Origin: Tricholoma matsutake
Lineage: Eukaryota; Basidiomycota; Agaricomycetes; Agaricales; Tricholomataceae
Direction of reading: 5' to 3'
DNA: 64,000 nt
Assembly (NCBI GenBank): GCA_026075535.2
Contig: AP026548.1
Span: 4,154,001-4,218,000, forward strand
A model generated the notes under the pieces. It was given only the letters and a program-made list of their open reading frames with translations. It searched no databases and was not told the DNA's origin. Shown piece after piece: positions 1-12,825 of the stretch. Positions within the stretch are counted from its first letter, which is position 1; each line of letters starts with the position of its first letter. The position numbers and the translations under genes were made by a program.

Positions 1-1109
1 ACCAGCAATCGAATTCAGCATCACAAGCAAGCCTCTCACGAGAAGTAGGTACAGCCGTTGAAGTATTCTTTGTGTCCCATTTTCCACATTAAGAAGATAT
101 GTGGTGCAAGTGCAACATCACATTTTGACGCAGGTGCACGCACAGGTGACAGGCTGTGACAGGACAACCACATGGAACGCCAATGCCCACGAATACCTGG
201 AATTTTCCTTGTCACTGGCAATCCGATGATGTTGGTACAGTAACAGCCAAACCTTCATATGACGACAAGAAACCACAGGATCTCTCTGACGGAGATCAAG
301 TTGCACTGTCTACATATCAGCCACAATCTTCGCAGAAATCCAATAGGATCCACACAGAGGTCATGGTAACTATCAGCAGCATAGAGACAACGTAAGTTGT
401 AGACATAATGAACACGTTGGAAAAAACCGACCAAAATAGCCAGTTGCAGCAAGGCCCTGTCACATCCTGATAGACACATATTACACATGGGACAACTGTA
501 CTTACAGAAATTGCTGCAGACCACGGAGAGCCTTTATTGACCGATGGGTAGCACGATGGGTAGCACAAGTACGAAAAAAAACTATTAACCAAAACTCAAG
601 ATACAAGATCACTCACGGATGTGGATTCGTGAGGACAAAAATAATGTTGCTCTGCACGATTAGAAAGTAAAAGTTTGACAGATGCTTAACAGGCACACAA
701 CAAAGCTAACAAGTAGCTTGCAATAACGATCATGCGGACCATCACTAGTGTAATTCTGACTCAAGAAATCTTGCGGTTAACAATGAAAAATGAAACATAC
801 TTCGCAACCATATGGAGTACAATGTGATTCCCAAAATCTGACATCTGTTAAATGCAAGTATGAAGCTATTAGAGGGTGTGCGAGTGACTGAATACAATAC
901 CAGCTAGAGGCGGAGAACCTGACAGCTCAGGCTGAAAACAACGGCTTGCTGAGTTTCTCTAACAGCGAGTGCATTTCACCCACCTCAAAACGAAAACGTA
1001 GCTCACATTAGTATAGTTTGACAATTTGAAGAGTATAAAGTAAATGACTTACAAGAGGCGAAGATGCCACTTGTCATTGTTATTCTGGGTGTAAGTCCAG
1101 CCTTGGCAC
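1..1109. other. No supported gene
   Basis: Reading frames here are short (under 95 codons) on both strands and match no family I recognise. On the minus strand a GTAAGT follows a short open stretch near 1050-1110, so part of an unrecognised spliced gene is possible. I could not assemble an exon chain. Confidence 0.4.
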
Positions 1110-1510
1110 ATGTTGATGCCGTTTCGAAGTCAAATGAATGATCGAGCCCGAGAGCAGCGGTATGCGTCAGCAGTAGAAATTAAAGTACCTAGAGCTTGTG
1201 AGGATTCAACGAAGTCTGGGATAAAGGATTACATACCGCGGTACACCCCGTCCATCGAAGAAGTGATATCCATGGCAATTGATCAACTTGAGGTGAACGA
1301 CTCAGTGAGGATATGTAAGGGCTATTGGTGGGATACTTACTAGTTTGGCTTATTTTATATCATGACAGTACGTCCACTAAAGTCTATTATGATCGCTGTA
1401 GGTGCAGAAATCAGATCGGTGGGGCAACGGTGGGGACACATTTTAGCACTGGTGTACACTGTAGAATCCTCGTGGTACCATGCTGTTCTAGCGCCAAAGG
1501 CATATTGTAG
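1110..1510 (+). other. Possible spliced or decayed coding stretch, unrecognised
   Basis: Two plus-strand open stretches lie at about 1110-1316 and 1325-1510, with GTAAGG after the first and TAG acceptors between them. The first contains YTPSIEEVISMAIDQLEV. This loosely recalls the segment before motif I of small SAM-dependent methyltransferases (P-x-EEVV-x-M followed by VYDLGCGDGR), but the glycine-rich motif itself is not readable downstream. The base composition is host-like, with normal CpG. I cannot exclude a chance ORF, and the methyltransferase idea is inference only. Confidence 0.2.
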
Positions 1511-2297
1511 ACTCGCTCGTTTTTAATCTTCGTGCCTACTGATGCCAGTTTCGGTATTGACAAAGATCACATCGGCACAGGATCTGCCGATCTGGTGAGA
1601 GGCGATACTATGTATAACAACGTAATGTTTCTGCCTGATTAAGTAAAGCCTCCCGTTGTCCGCTTCCTGTCGGTCGTCGCCCTGCCATCCACCCTGAGAG
1701 CAGGGGCGAGCAGCGGTGGCATACGGGTTGGGCGTGGGGATGTGTTGTCTCGGGACCATCATTACAACATGTTCATGAGCTAAAAGAAACATGCAAAAAA
1801 ACTTACCTAGGATAGACGTCGTTTGGGCGTCTCCAGCATGGCGGCGTGTCGGGGCTGTGGGTGTTGACCAAGCAGTGGTGGTGGTAAAGTGATGAGGGAG
1901 GGAGGGTGGTGGTGTCGTCGAGGTGAGCGATGAGCGCAGGCGGCAGAATCCAGATACGCGCAATCTGCCAAAAGCCGCTTGGCGTTTCCTGGAAATCAAA
2001 TGTTGCGAAGAAACTACTGCCAGTGGGTCAATAGCGTTGACTATCATGCATCTGTGCCATCAGCAAGCGGATGTGTACGCGTGTACGTCTCGTAGGCAGT
2101 GTTTGTTTTTGCCTCTCGTCGACTGGTTGACCAACGAAAGTCGACGGAGTGGTTTCCAAATTCCAATGATCAGGAAATCCCTAATCATACCACAACTAAA
2201 TCCATTAGGATATAGAGGCCCAAGGCTACATAATCACTCGTCCATATGTCCATGGGTATCCTCCCATCTATTAATATATTATATGCGAACATAAAAA
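1511..2297. other. Intergenic; one unrecognised minus-strand ORF
   Basis: A 174-codon frame runs on the minus strand (1523-2047). It includes a GTAAGT donor-like site near 1806-1811 and a CTCTCAG acceptor-like site further down. The protein is Ser/Thr/Pro rich at its start and resembles nothing I know. It could be an exon pair of a small gene whose 3' end faces ERG25, or a chance frame. No tRNA or repeat is visible. Confidence 0.25.
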
Positions 2298-3515
2298 TCA
2301 CTGTACTTTCACCACCTTCGTTCTGCCCTCTGCTTCTGCTTCAGCTTTGATGCCTTCGGCCTCGACCTCTTCCATCAGCTTCTGTTCTATCTCCTTCCGC
2401 TGCTCCTCAGACACATTTTGCATGGCCTTCTTTGATGCCTCCACACGGGCGCGGTACTCTCGGTATTTGTTATCCGTGCCAAAGATATGATCCCACCACC
2501 GGAATGATGTGGAATAATTGTTAGTAAATGCCATGTGGTGGAAGTCGTGGTGCTCCGCTCCGGACCAGAAGGGAACGAAGTGCTGAAGTGACCACGGGAA
2601 GTCTGCGCAGTGCACAAGTGGTTAGATACGTTTATGGGGAAGGGGGGGCTTATATATACCATATCCACTGTGGGCGTCGATGGCTTGGAAGAGGCGGAGA
2701 ATAACCCAGACATACATCGTCAGAATGTGGAAATTTCGCGTATACCAGCAGTACAACAGCGGTCCAGACAAGGTCCCTGCACCCAAAATAAGGGTCTCCA
2801 CCGGGTGGGCATACTCAGCCGCAAGACCGAATGGTGCAGCATATTGATGGTGCAATTTATGAATATGCTTGTAGAGAATACCGGTGTGGAGCATCTGGTG
2901 GGCTGTAAAAGGAAAAAAAAATTCAGAAATATGAAAGACGACAGTAGGATAGACAACTAACAGCAGTAATGGAAAAAATCCTCGAAGACAAAAAAGAACG
3001 CGATTTGCAGCGACATGACCTTCCATGAGGGGAATGATAGCTGGTAGGTCGACATGCCGAGGGCTTCTGCCATTGGGTGGAAGAACCAGATCTACCGACG
3101 GCACGCATTAAGAGAGATCTTTACACAAAAACGCGTTGAACTTACCCCAGGAAGCTCAATCGCAAAATGGGAGAACAGAACGTATTTGGTGCAGGCCCAC
3201 TGCTCTGCAGCTGAAGGTATTTTCGTAGGCTGTAGTTTCCACTTCCGGAAGTATGGCATAGCGTCGATAATGATCCATGGGATGCAGCGTCCAAAATAGA
3301 CAATCTATTAAGAACGGTTAATTTTTGGTGGTGCGGGGGGATGATTTTGAACTTACTTCATGCATGATGAAGCTCATTAGGCCAGTGGCGATGGAGGGAT
3401 CCCCGATGAGAATATACCAAGAAGCCCATTGCTTCTGGAACCAGCTGAGAGATGAGAAATCGACAGCAGTGTAGAGGTCGTGATGGAGAGGGAAGCTTGT
3501 CGCGTTGAAAGACAT
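2298..3515 (-). CDS. ERG25: C-4 methylsterol oxidase (ERG25 type), five exons
   Basis: This is the non-haem di-iron oxidase that oxidises the C-4 methyl groups of sterol intermediates in the ER during ergosterol synthesis. I resolve five exons: 3515-3357, 3304-3146, 3091-2962, 2902-2660 and 2602-2298. They are separated by introns of 52-59 bp, the frame is continuous, and the product is 331 aa (the yeast protein is 309). The three histidine boxes are present: HYCSH at the exon 3/4 junction, HKLHH in exon 4 and HHDFHH in exon 5. The family blocks WKLQPTKIPSA, LRLFQAIDAHSGYDFPW and SFRWWDHIFGTDNKY are also clear. Several hydrophobic membrane segments precede the boxes. The start MSFNATSF at 3515 is chosen because it matches the short N-terminus of the family; an upstream in-frame Met would add only 12 residues. 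The C-terminus carries an unusual Glu/Lys/Ala-rich tail of about 60 residues. The gene looks intact. It lies in the same orientation as the permease upstream. Confidence 0.93.
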
Positions 3516-3884
3516 GGGAAGCAAGAAGACAAAGAAAAGAAAGTCCCGCACACCTCACGTTCTTATACTAAATAGTCTTTTGGAACCACACCACTTTTCA
3601 AAAAAAATATAATGGTCACGTGCGCACGTTTTGCGCGGCGGTGACCCGTAGTATCCGCATCCTGCGCAGACCTCATAATTTGGTTCAGGCACTTCGGTGG
3701 ACCCCAGCGTCGTAGTGCATCTGGCATGTATCCCACACCATAAATAGTAAAACAGTCTCCAGCGTACATAGTACATCCTATTACATGACATTACTCTCCC
3801 ATAAATTACGATAGATAAGTTAGATCGAGTCGGCTGGTTCATTATGCAGGCTGGGCCCACAACCGCAGCTAACTTTTCCGAATC
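3516..3884. other. Intergenic, ERG25 promoter / azgA 3' flank
   Basis: About 370 bp separate the permease stop codon (3885-3887) from the ERG25 start. The overlapping 101- and 68-codon frames here look like chance frames. I see no convincing sterol-regulatory site and would not name one without alignment. Confidence 0.5.
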
Positions 3885-6562
3885 CTATGCATACTTGTCC
3901 GCGGTTGCCGTACTCTCAAAAACCTGCAGCTGGATATCTTCCGACCCAGAGCGGCGATAGGTTGTTTCGATGTCTGATGTTTCTGACGGCGTGTCCTCCT
4001 TTCCGAGCAGTTTTAAACTGTTATCAAAGTCAACTTGAATAAAACGCATTGGGATACTGAATCGTTGAGCTTACATCCACGGAGGAACAATACTCCCAGG
4101 CGGTATGACCCACTGTTCTGAATTCTCGTAATTGGAAGGGACTATGCGCTCATTTGTGACTAGTATTACAAAGAATGCGATACCGTTGATGAGCATGTAC
4201 GAAAGAACGCCAGCAATGATCCCGTATGCGATGCTGATTCCATTTAACATTAGCTAGTAGGCAAAAAGAGAGCTTGGGGAACGCACTTGAAGGTCAGTGG
4301 TATGATGATAATGGTTAGGAAGGCAGGCACGGCATCTCCAGGGTAGTCCCAATTGATCTCGCGGACACTGTATATAAATAAGCGCTGATAGTTAAGGCAG
4401 CTCAATTACACACTTGCGAATCATTAATGATCCCACGATGATCAAAGCACCACCTGTCGCCCACGGAGGAATGGAAGCGAAGATGGGAGAAAAGAACACA
4501 CATATGAAGAAAGCAGACCCAGTCACCATTGCGGTAATGCCTGTCTTCCCTCCCTCTGAAAAAAACATCGATTAAAAAGTCATAAAGCCACAGGCTTCAG
4601 CATACCACTGATCCCGGTAGCACTCTCGATGAATGATGTCACAGGGCTAGTTCCCAGTAAAGCGCCTATAGATATTGAGAATGCATCGACGCAGTATGCG
4701 ATGGTCGAGTTCTCGAAGTCCAGTGTTACGGGGTCTCGCAACCCAGCGAATCTTGCCATTGAGTACAGAGTTCTGTCATAATGGGGATCACTGTTAGTTC
4801 AAATGGAGAATAGAGTTGCAGGGTACCCAGTCGTATCTGTACATTGCATGGTTTTAATCAAGAGGGCGGGAAGAACGGAATGTGCCTACCCAGGATATCA
4901 ACGTATAGGAAAGTTATCAGTGCATACCACACATGGCCTTTGCTAGCATACATTTCAGAACAAGAGCAACTGAGCATTCCAACAACTCACTCATATTCAA
5001 ACTAAAACCACGAGACTCTATGAGCCTGCTGTTATGATCAGTTTTGGCTTCGACTTACCGAAATGGCATGGCCGGTCATTACAATGTTGTCAAACGACAC
5101 GACTTTCTTAAAGTTGTTAAAAAGCATATCGCCGTCCAGTGTGTACGGAAAGTAAGTAACGGGAGTCGGCCGGGGCCAGGAGATGATGGAGGTGAGAAAT
5201 ATCCCAATGAGGATCGCCCCCCGAACACGGTAGAGCATGAGAAGTGTCGTAAGTATTCTTTATGAAAAGCATCAATTGCGAGTGTAGAGTGCGATTGGAA
5301 AGACGCACCCGCCAAGGAAGATCCCTAGCCACGTTGTAGGGCTTCTCATGACGCCTCGGGCACAGAAGTGCGGGAGGGTGGCGTTGATATAGTCTGTGCT
5401 AAACGTCAATTTGTGTATATGTAGAAGAGGAGTAACTTTACTTTCTGGACTGCAACCGGCTAGTGTGACCAGGGTGGATGTAGAACCGCCGACGACACCG
5501 AGGCCATTGGAAGCTATACCGACAGTTTAGTAAGCAAATTATTGTTGGAATTGCGGTAATAACAACGCACACAATCCTACGAAACTGGGCCATCCGAGTC
5601 GTTGTACAATTTCAGACAAATACACAACAAGTAGGAAGAGACTTACGCAATGAAAAGCCCAATACCTGACCCGACAGCGAGAACCAGGGATTGAGGCATT
5701 AACCGTGCAAGCCATTGCCGGAGACCGAGTAAAGACAGAAGCATGAAAATCCAGCTGATCGACAGGTGAGTTAAATTGAGCGCTATAACAGTATAAGATA
5801 CGTACCCTTCTAGAAAGACAGCTGATAACGCTTCTGCATACGAAATCATTCCAGAACCATGGAATCCGACGACCGAATAGGCAAACTAAAGCGAATTATT
5901 AACACAAATTCAAGGGAAGCCCGAAAAAGCGTTCAAGGCACGAACATAAGAGTTTAGCGAAAGGCCCGGAGCCAGTCCTACAGGGAGATTGGCGAGCAGG
6001 CCCATAAGGAACGAGGATAAAGCTGCAATAGCGGCAGTTGCCGTGATCATGTCCCGCCGAACACGAGCCACGCAACTCAGGTAGACATCGTCCGTTATGC
6101 ATAGGTCTTGGGTGGGACAGACGCACGGTCCGCCTGAATCGGATATGATGGTTGCGTTCACTGAAATCTGTTTAAAAGTACGCTTCAAGTGGCAGTTAAG
6201 AAAACATGGGAGGATACACACAATGTAGGCCATGGCCGCCTGCGAACAAATACGGTATTTTAGGAAACATATCAGAAGAGCTGTTTTAGCACACACACCC
6301 AGGTTGTGAGGCCTGCACGGATTTCAGTCTATAGTGACAAGCTGATCATACATTCTCTTTGGGTAACCAATGGCCCAACACACCGTAAAGCGTGACCCAA
6401 TACGTTCCTTCTGAGCTCCTGAGCCCTCCAACTTGAACCATCGCCCCACGGCCGAATGCGCCACCTGTTTGAATCCAGTTTAAATAATTCGCGCCAAGTG
6501 GCAAACAAGATGGGTGTCATGAGACTGACAACGGTGTTCAGTCGCTCAACGACACTAGTCAT
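3885..6562 (-). CDS. azgA: AzgA-type purine permease (adenine/guanine/hypoxanthine), many introns
   Basis: This is a plasma-membrane purine:H+ symporter of the NCS2/AzgA family. The proposed first exon (6562-6533) gives [10 protein letters not shown]. Exon 2 (6464-6384) gives [16 protein letters not shown] and ends SRFT, and the next exon continues [10 protein letters not shown], the family N-terminal signature. Further exons read [15 protein letters not shown], then [20 protein letters not shown], then [14 protein letters not shown] joined across an intron to [12 protein letters not shown]. They continue FLEG to [20 protein letters not shown] and GSGIGLF. Near the 3' end come [22 protein letters not shown] and the polar tail ending ATADKYA, with TAG at 3885. 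I count about ten or more short introns but did not fix every junction in 4000-5600. No in-frame stop breaks the exons I checked, so the gene is probably functional. The start exon is the least certain part. Confidence 0.85.
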
Positions 6563-8645
6563 GGCTCTATGTCGGCAGAATCAGCGAATGAGTCTAGATA
6601 AGAGAATGGAAAGTCGACTTGCTGGACTCATGCCTCGGTGCTTTTGCGTTTTTTCTGATCTCAGCGTCCCTATTAGCCTATCCAAGTAAGTCGAATCACT
6701 GATCTTCAGCGTATGAGGCTGGGGAAACAGAATAAGAACCAAGTAACGATCAGTAACGTAATTGCGTAATCTATCGACGCCGCTGCGATCAAAAAGCTAT
6801 CTTGTCGTTTCAGCACTCAGCCTTCACCTGGCTCCCTTTACAATACATGTCAACGATTGAATTATTCACTACCTGTGTATGGAAAATCAGTCCCTCTGAA
6901 GTGGTTCAAGGCGAAAGGCTCCGTGAAATTCCAACTGTTTCTGTTCTGTGTGGTAGCTTCGAATTCTCAAGCCTTGCCACCACGGCGATAATGACGGTCC
7001 GCGGTTATCAGCTGATATCCTCAAACTGCGTTGAATCTCTGAGAGTATTCTGTCCGTACTCTCGGCAGCCGGCATAAAAACGGAAGATGTCGTGGGTTTG
7101 ATCACGGTAAATCAGAACATCTGGACATGCAGTTAAAAAGACATCCACAATTGCACAAGTTTCTTATCTTGTAAGTATTCAGTTGTAAAGCTCGATATTG
7201 TTATCTACAGCAGGAACAATACAGTCTTACCTGCGTATCCCAAGCAAGATATACTTACCAAACCTGCACTCTGCGCTCGCTAGCGGCACCATTACACTCA
7301 CTTGCGTTTTGTCATCATTGCGAAAGAATGGTCTTCTTGAGGAAGTTGATTGTGGTGACTTACGCAATACGGTGGTCAGGCTCATAGAGCAACAAAACAT
7401 TGACAGAACGGGTGAAGGAATGACGACGAAGCATGTCTTTGTGGTGTTCGGAGATTGCCGAACACATGTACGTCTTACATCCGAGGCGTCCAGGCGAGCA
7501 CACTTGTCGTTCGGACATCCATTAGTATGCACCGCTCTCATCGTGCAATTAATCCTCTTTGCCTTCATCCTCCTTCCAAGAATCGATGGTCCACATCATC
7601 TGAGCATTGCACCCTTTCTGACGACCCCTTGCATTCTTTTGCGAGTTCCTATTTGACCCCTCAGTTACCCTGTGGTTTCACTTCCGCATCCTGTGGATGT
7701 TCCACCCTCTTTCGATGGGCCCCGACACATTTCGGTGGTTTGCTGATATAGTTGTGCGAACCGTAATTCTCTCTGATCTTCCCTACATGTCGCTCACCCG
7801 AGCCACAGGACGGTTACCTAGTGCCGCATTGGCTCACACAGATGCAACCACAGAATACAATTTTTTGAACATCAAGGCACTTCAAGATCGTGACAGATGG
7901 GCGATGTTGGCATGGGCTTAACTTTTTGTGGTGCGTGTTTTCCTTGCGGACATGCTCCCTGATGTCTCACTGATGTCTGTTTCAAGACCCTTCGATGGGT
8001 GTTTGCACTTCTGTCGCTATATCGCATAAATGATGCTGAGTGCAATGCGGTGACGCCACAACGACCTTAACATTCTTGACAAATAAGCGGGTCCCACAGA
8101 CCAGCAACGCCGTGCATCTTTGTACAGAGTCTCCCTGGCTTTTTGATTTGACTGTCTCTTCTCCACACCATCTTGTTTTAGTGCACTAAGGCTAGGTGCG
8201 ACATAACGGTCCGATTCTACAGGTGTGTTTTTTCTACGTTGTATCAGCGATCCTTCCACTGACCACTTGTCAAGCAGTTCTGTCTCTTGGTGCCAGATAC
8301 TGCATTTTCTGATAGCAACTTAATACAGTCATATCATCGTAAGTTTATTATATTTTACTTATTGCTGATCTGCACTTTGTCATATTTTGAGATGAAGATA
8401 TTATAATTGCCCAAGCATTCTGTAGTATAACATTCACTGAGCGCATAAAGGATGCGCTGTGTTCTTTATTTGGTCAAACCAAACAAAGACTTATTCAGGT
8501 GAATTATTATCGGGCCGAACACTGATTTCGGCCAAATACTGACACGTTGAGGCTTGTAGTGCCGACGACGCTGACAACAACGAGCACAAACGGGCTGTTT
8601 TCCTAAATTATTCGTTCTTCCTCTTGCTTGCTGTGTGCTCATGAT
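6563..8645. other. 2.1-kb intergenic between divergent azgA and EPL1, no supported gene
   Basis: This region contains both promoters. A GTAAGT..CTACAG pair at about 7171-7210 would join a short ATG exon to a frame that stops after roughly 40 codons. Opposite-strand frames at 7227-7568 and 8017-8259 resemble no family. A non-coding transcript is possible. I see no tRNA, repeat or TE remnant. Confidence 0.4.
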
Positions 8646-11600
8646 ATGCCCCGAAATCTCCATCCGGGCGCCTCGACACTCAGGAATCGCATCCGGATTA
8701 CCAACAAGACCCGCCTCAAGATCCATCAAGGCAATCTCGAGGCTGACGCACTTCTCATCCCGGACGAAGATGAAGAGAAACACCATCTCACTAATTTGGT
8801 GGCTGGAGTGGATGCAGAGGATGCCAATGTGAGCTTCCATGCCCCCTGTGTTGCAGCCACGTCACTCCTTTTTGGTGGCTGTGCGGACCGCGGATTGCTG
8901 ACAAATCCATTTTGTAGGAGCACCACTTGCAGGCTGTTTTGTCAGAGTCCCACCGCAACAGTATCAACATCAGCAGACCGACGCGAGGTGCGGAAAAGGC
9001 TGCAGCGGCCGCCCGTTCTGCATATATACCCACCCCTGACTCCACTGGCGTTGTTTCCAACTATGACGAGCTATACCCGCCTGCGAAATGGAAAGATCCT
9101 ACGTCGTTTGTCTCCTCCTCTGCCACGGTTGAGGAAGCATGTACCGCTGGACTTGCGAATGGTTTCTCTTACTTCATGGACGAGCGCGACAAGGAATGGC
9201 TGGACAAGAATAACGAGGAAGCCCGTGGCGAAGGAACAAGCGCGCAAGGCGCCATGTCGACCACTGCCACCTCGACCCGAGCATCTGCACGGAGCGCGAA
9301 AGCGAAAGGCAAGGAGCCTGAGGTATCACAACCACTCGTTATATCCGAAGACGAATTCGAGCTCGTAATGGGCCTGTTCGAGAAAGAGACGCACGAAAAG
9401 ACCGAGTTCTTACACCATGTTCGTCTCGTGTTATGTTGATGATGTCTGTTTACTCATGCATCTAATGACAGGGACTTGAGAATGGGATGTCATTTCCACT
9501 GTTCTCTGAATATCAAGATGCTTTTTCATCTGCATTAACGCCATCCGTGTTCGCTTCGTACACCGTACCGTCATGGATCCCAGCTCCCGCCAACTTAATC
9601 CGGATTTCTCGGGCGATCTATCCTTATTGGAAGGAGCGTCGGCTGGAGCGGGGCGGGCACAAGATAATACCGACGCTTAATGTAAGTAATGTACATATCT
9701 ATTGTCACTCGCTCTGACCACCGTCGCAGTTCGATGAATCTGACAACCTCAATGAGTCCTATGTGTGCTTTCGACGACGAGAAATCAAAGCTGTCCGTAA
9801 AACTCGTGCTTCTCAGACGACATCGTCCGACAAGCTGGTGCGGCTGCAAACTGAATTTGCATACCCTCTCGAGCTCGCAAAAGCTATCCTCGCACGAGAA
9901 ACTCAAAAGAAGGAGTGTGTGGATCAGTCTCAGCATCTATGGGAGAAACGCATGGCACTGGCTGATCTGAAGCGCAATTTTCCTCTCCTGAACGACAAGG
10001 CAGACGAGGAGCTTCTTGTTGACAAAGAGAAGCCCAAGAAGACAGACAGCTCGTAAGTGCTTTTTGTTGTCTTATATCCAATATTCATGTCCTTTGACAG
10101 CCGACCTATCAAAATCCGGACGGAATTGGGAACTCCTGTTCGTCCAGAAGTAGCCATGCGTCCCCGGGAGCGAACGGCGCTCATCCGAGAAACGATCGAG
10201 TCCACGCTCAACCGACAGAAAGAACAAGATCACCACTGGGAAGATCAAGTCGATGTCAGCCCGTTTTCCATGTCTTTTTTATTCCTAAATCTCATCATTG
10301 TCTAGAATCCATATCAACCTCCGCTGGTACCATACTACAGCCGATTTTTCAAATTTGTCGCTCCTGTTACGTTCTCAACATCGGAGTCTAGTGGAGATGT
10401 CGTTGTTCAACCACGCGCCGTCCGGCTACGTCGTGGTCGTGGTGGACGCATGCTTGTCGATAGGAGAGACGTTGTACCCCGTCGGGTGCTGCCCGTCAAA
10501 CGTTCCGCCTTGTTTGCGTTACATTCCGACGATTCCGACGACGACATGGAGGTAGATCAGGAAGAGACTGAGAAGTCTAAGCGGCTAATAGAAAGGTGGA
10601 GGTTTGACATGGACGATGTTCCAGCCGTTGGACCTAGCGGTCCAGATGAGGAGGGCCGAATCCTTGTGGATGATTATGATCCGAAGTGAGCCTTTTTTTA
10701 AAAATTTTTGATCATGAATGTGGTGACTGATTTGATGGTGTTATTAGGTACATTCGACACGCAATGACATTATTAACCGACGCCGACCAGCAAAGCTTAA
10801 TGACCGACGCCGCCATTCCCTTGTCAAACGCTGAGGGCCGTCTACAGATGGCCGTACCATTCCGACTCGGCGTCAATCTCCCAATGGTGCGACGTGATCC
10901 ACAAGGAAATATTCGCAGTTATGTTACAACACCTGGCGTGCCCCAAGGAGTTGCGCTGTTGCATCCCGCTCAGCAGGTGAACGGGACGCCCGTCGCTATG
11001 CAGCAGCAGTTGAAGAAGATGCCGCCGCCCACAGCGTTACCTCAGATGCGCATCTCTTCCAATGGTGGCATGCGTGCTCAAGCCACCACCCAAAGCATGC
11101 AGGGATCCTCACACACCTCTTCACATTCTCCCCCTAGTTCGGCCTCCTTGCCACAACCGATGGCAACGGGTAGCAACGGGCTCAGTCGTGCTGCAATTAC
11201 CATGCCGCACGTCGAAGGTGTTAAGAGTGAAATAAATTCGACTCCGGCCGCTCTTAGTGGCGCCGTGCAGATATCCCAACCGCACCAAGCCGACTTGAGT
11301 CAGTCGCACGATATGAACGTTAACGGCATCGGCGCCTCGCCCCCCAAGCAAACCCAACTTCCGATTGGAATGGCGACCAATGGCTATCTCACCCCGCTTT
11401 CTAGCTATGCCGCTACTGCGCTTGCGAACACGGGTCAATTTACTCAACAGCAAGGCCTCACCCTTCAGCAGATGCAAAATCTCAAATCTGCTTTCGCCAA
11501 TATACCCCCAGGCCAGGATCTTGCAACATTCCAAGCTAACATTGCGCGCTCCGCTGGACAATATCTCCATGTCCCCAACGGTACACCGAGCTTCAATATG

Positions 11601-11996
11601 GCGCAATCAAACGCGAGTACGAATATGAACCTTAAGTTCCCGGCAACGAGACAGATGCAGATGCCGTGGGCAGCGAGTAATCCCCAGAAGCCTGGGCCTG
11701 TAGTGAATGGGATGGATGGCCAGACGGTGAATGGTTCGATGTCTCCAGCTCTTGGTCACGCAGCGCCCGTCCGCACACCGTCAGCGAATGGGATACGATC
11801 CGGAATGCGAATCCCTAATGGACAACTAAATGCTCATTCCATATCACCGCATCATCAACATAGTCCATCACCGATGCCATCTGTCCTTGCCCAGTCAACA
11901 TCTCCACCTCGCCTTCCCCACACGCCAACTATGGCAAGGGCGTCCCCATCGTTGCAGCACCAGCAAGCCGCTGGGAGCTCGAAGAGCGGGTACTAG
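8646..11996 (+). CDS. EPL1: Enhancer of polycomb-like protein 1 (NuA4/piccolo subunit)
   Basis: EPL1 scaffolds the Esa1 histone acetyltransferase in piccolo-NuA4 in the nucleus. The exons are 8646-8828, 8918-9418, 9472-9681, 9730-10052, 10101-10254, 10306-10685 and 10748-11996. All have GT..AG introns, phases match, and the sum is 3000 nt (999 aa). The start MPRNLHPGASTLRNR at 8646 is preferred over an upstream TTG because it matches the family N-terminus. The conserved EPcA region includes LLIPDEDEEKHHLTNLVAG, then VDAEDAN joined to EHHLQAVL, WIPAPANLIRISRAIYPYWK, and YVCFRRREIKAVRKTR with a basic/coiled stretch. An acidic run LHSDDSDDDMEVDQEE follows. After NLPMVRRDPQGNIR the C-terminal 350 residues are Gln/Ser/Pro/Ala-rich and probably disordered. 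There is no in-frame TGA, unlike the neighbouring transposons. The gene is intact and its 3' side is where the transposon cluster begins. Confidence 0.95.
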
Positions 11997-12191
11997 GTCT
12001 GCATTATCTTTTGGGCATTTGATTGACTCTTTGTTTTTTTTGACGACGTACTCTAGTTTTACCCCATTATTTTTCTAGTCACCCCCTGATATCTGTCTTA
12101 CTCTCATGTATCTTATTTTTTTTTGCACGTACTGCTCTGTACATTTTCCTTTTGATCAAAATCATCATGTTACAGTCGCCTCTGTCTTAAC
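11997..12191 (+). other. EPL1 3' flank
   Basis: About 195 bp of T-rich sequence follows the stop codon (ttgtttttttt, cttatttttttttt) and then the first transposon boundary. It presumably contains the EPL1 poly(A) region. No coding signal is seen. It shows no trace of the C-terminal part of the transposase whose fragment begins at 12192. Confidence 0.5.
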
Positions 12192-12227
12192 CCATAGTAT
12201 GGATGGTGCTGGCATCTTTTGGCTGGA
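12192..12227. repeat. Left copy of 36-bp direct repeat flanking the YR retrotransposon
   Basis: The sequence starts ccatagtatggatggtgctg and ends ttttggctgga. It matches 23970-24005 at 35 of 36 positions (ggctgga against ggttgga). Read on the minus strand it encodes part of a pogo-like transposase (QPKDASTIHTM). It abuts exactly the first base of the element's A1 repeat. Confidence 0.85.
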
Positions 12228-12780
12228 TCGACGTAAACGTGGGTTCCGAGGGTAAGGAGCGTTTTTGTAGGCCTCTGCGCCACTCTGAAATGATCCCTCA
12301 TCGTTATCGGCTTCGTCCGATCACATTCTCACTCCGATCATTCATGCCATTTGTGGCTCGGTGCTAGAGTTCTAGCAGAGGCCGGTTGTAGACAGTCTCA
12401 GCATGAATAGGAGATTTCACTTGTGCTGCTTCCTCTCGAATCCCATCCTCGTTACCAAGCGGCACAGGTGAGCGCCTCGCGCTCTTCATCAGAATCTCTT
12501 TCTCACATTTTGGGATAGTTGTTTAGAAGGCTTCACCCCTGAGCTCCGCTCTTACATTCAAACAACTATCTTACATTGTGAGGATTCTGATCCTCTTCCT
12601 TGTTACACCTAACTTATTTCGTCACTTCCAGGATTCAACTGTGATATCTAGCTTCGCTATCGATCCCAGTTGAATCTTTACAGTGAGCAGCTTCGTATAA
12701 TTGATCCGATAAGTTATTTTTGACTCACGGAATCGTTAGGCATTATCGCGTTGCTCAAGTGCCTCTTGTCTTTTTCGCGG
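12228..12780 (+). repeat. A1 repeat of YR retrotransposon (553 bp)
   Basis: It runs from tcgacgtaaacgtggg to tctttttcgcgg and aligns over its whole length with A2 (23196-23747). Most differences are C/T or G/A. It contains two nested inverted repeats: 12488-12591 (atcagaatc..gatagttgttt facing aaacaactatc..gattctgat) and 12632-12676 (gattcaactg facing cagttgaatc). It should carry the element promoter and one set of recombination sequences. Confidence 0.85.
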
Positions 12781-12825
12781 TTTCACAACTCTCTTCGTTC
12801 GACATCTACTCTCATCCACAGCTCC

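Noticed and set aside
3555..3860. 101-codon minus-strand ORF between ERG25 and azgA
   Set aside because: No family resemblance or splice context; it sits in the promoter region.
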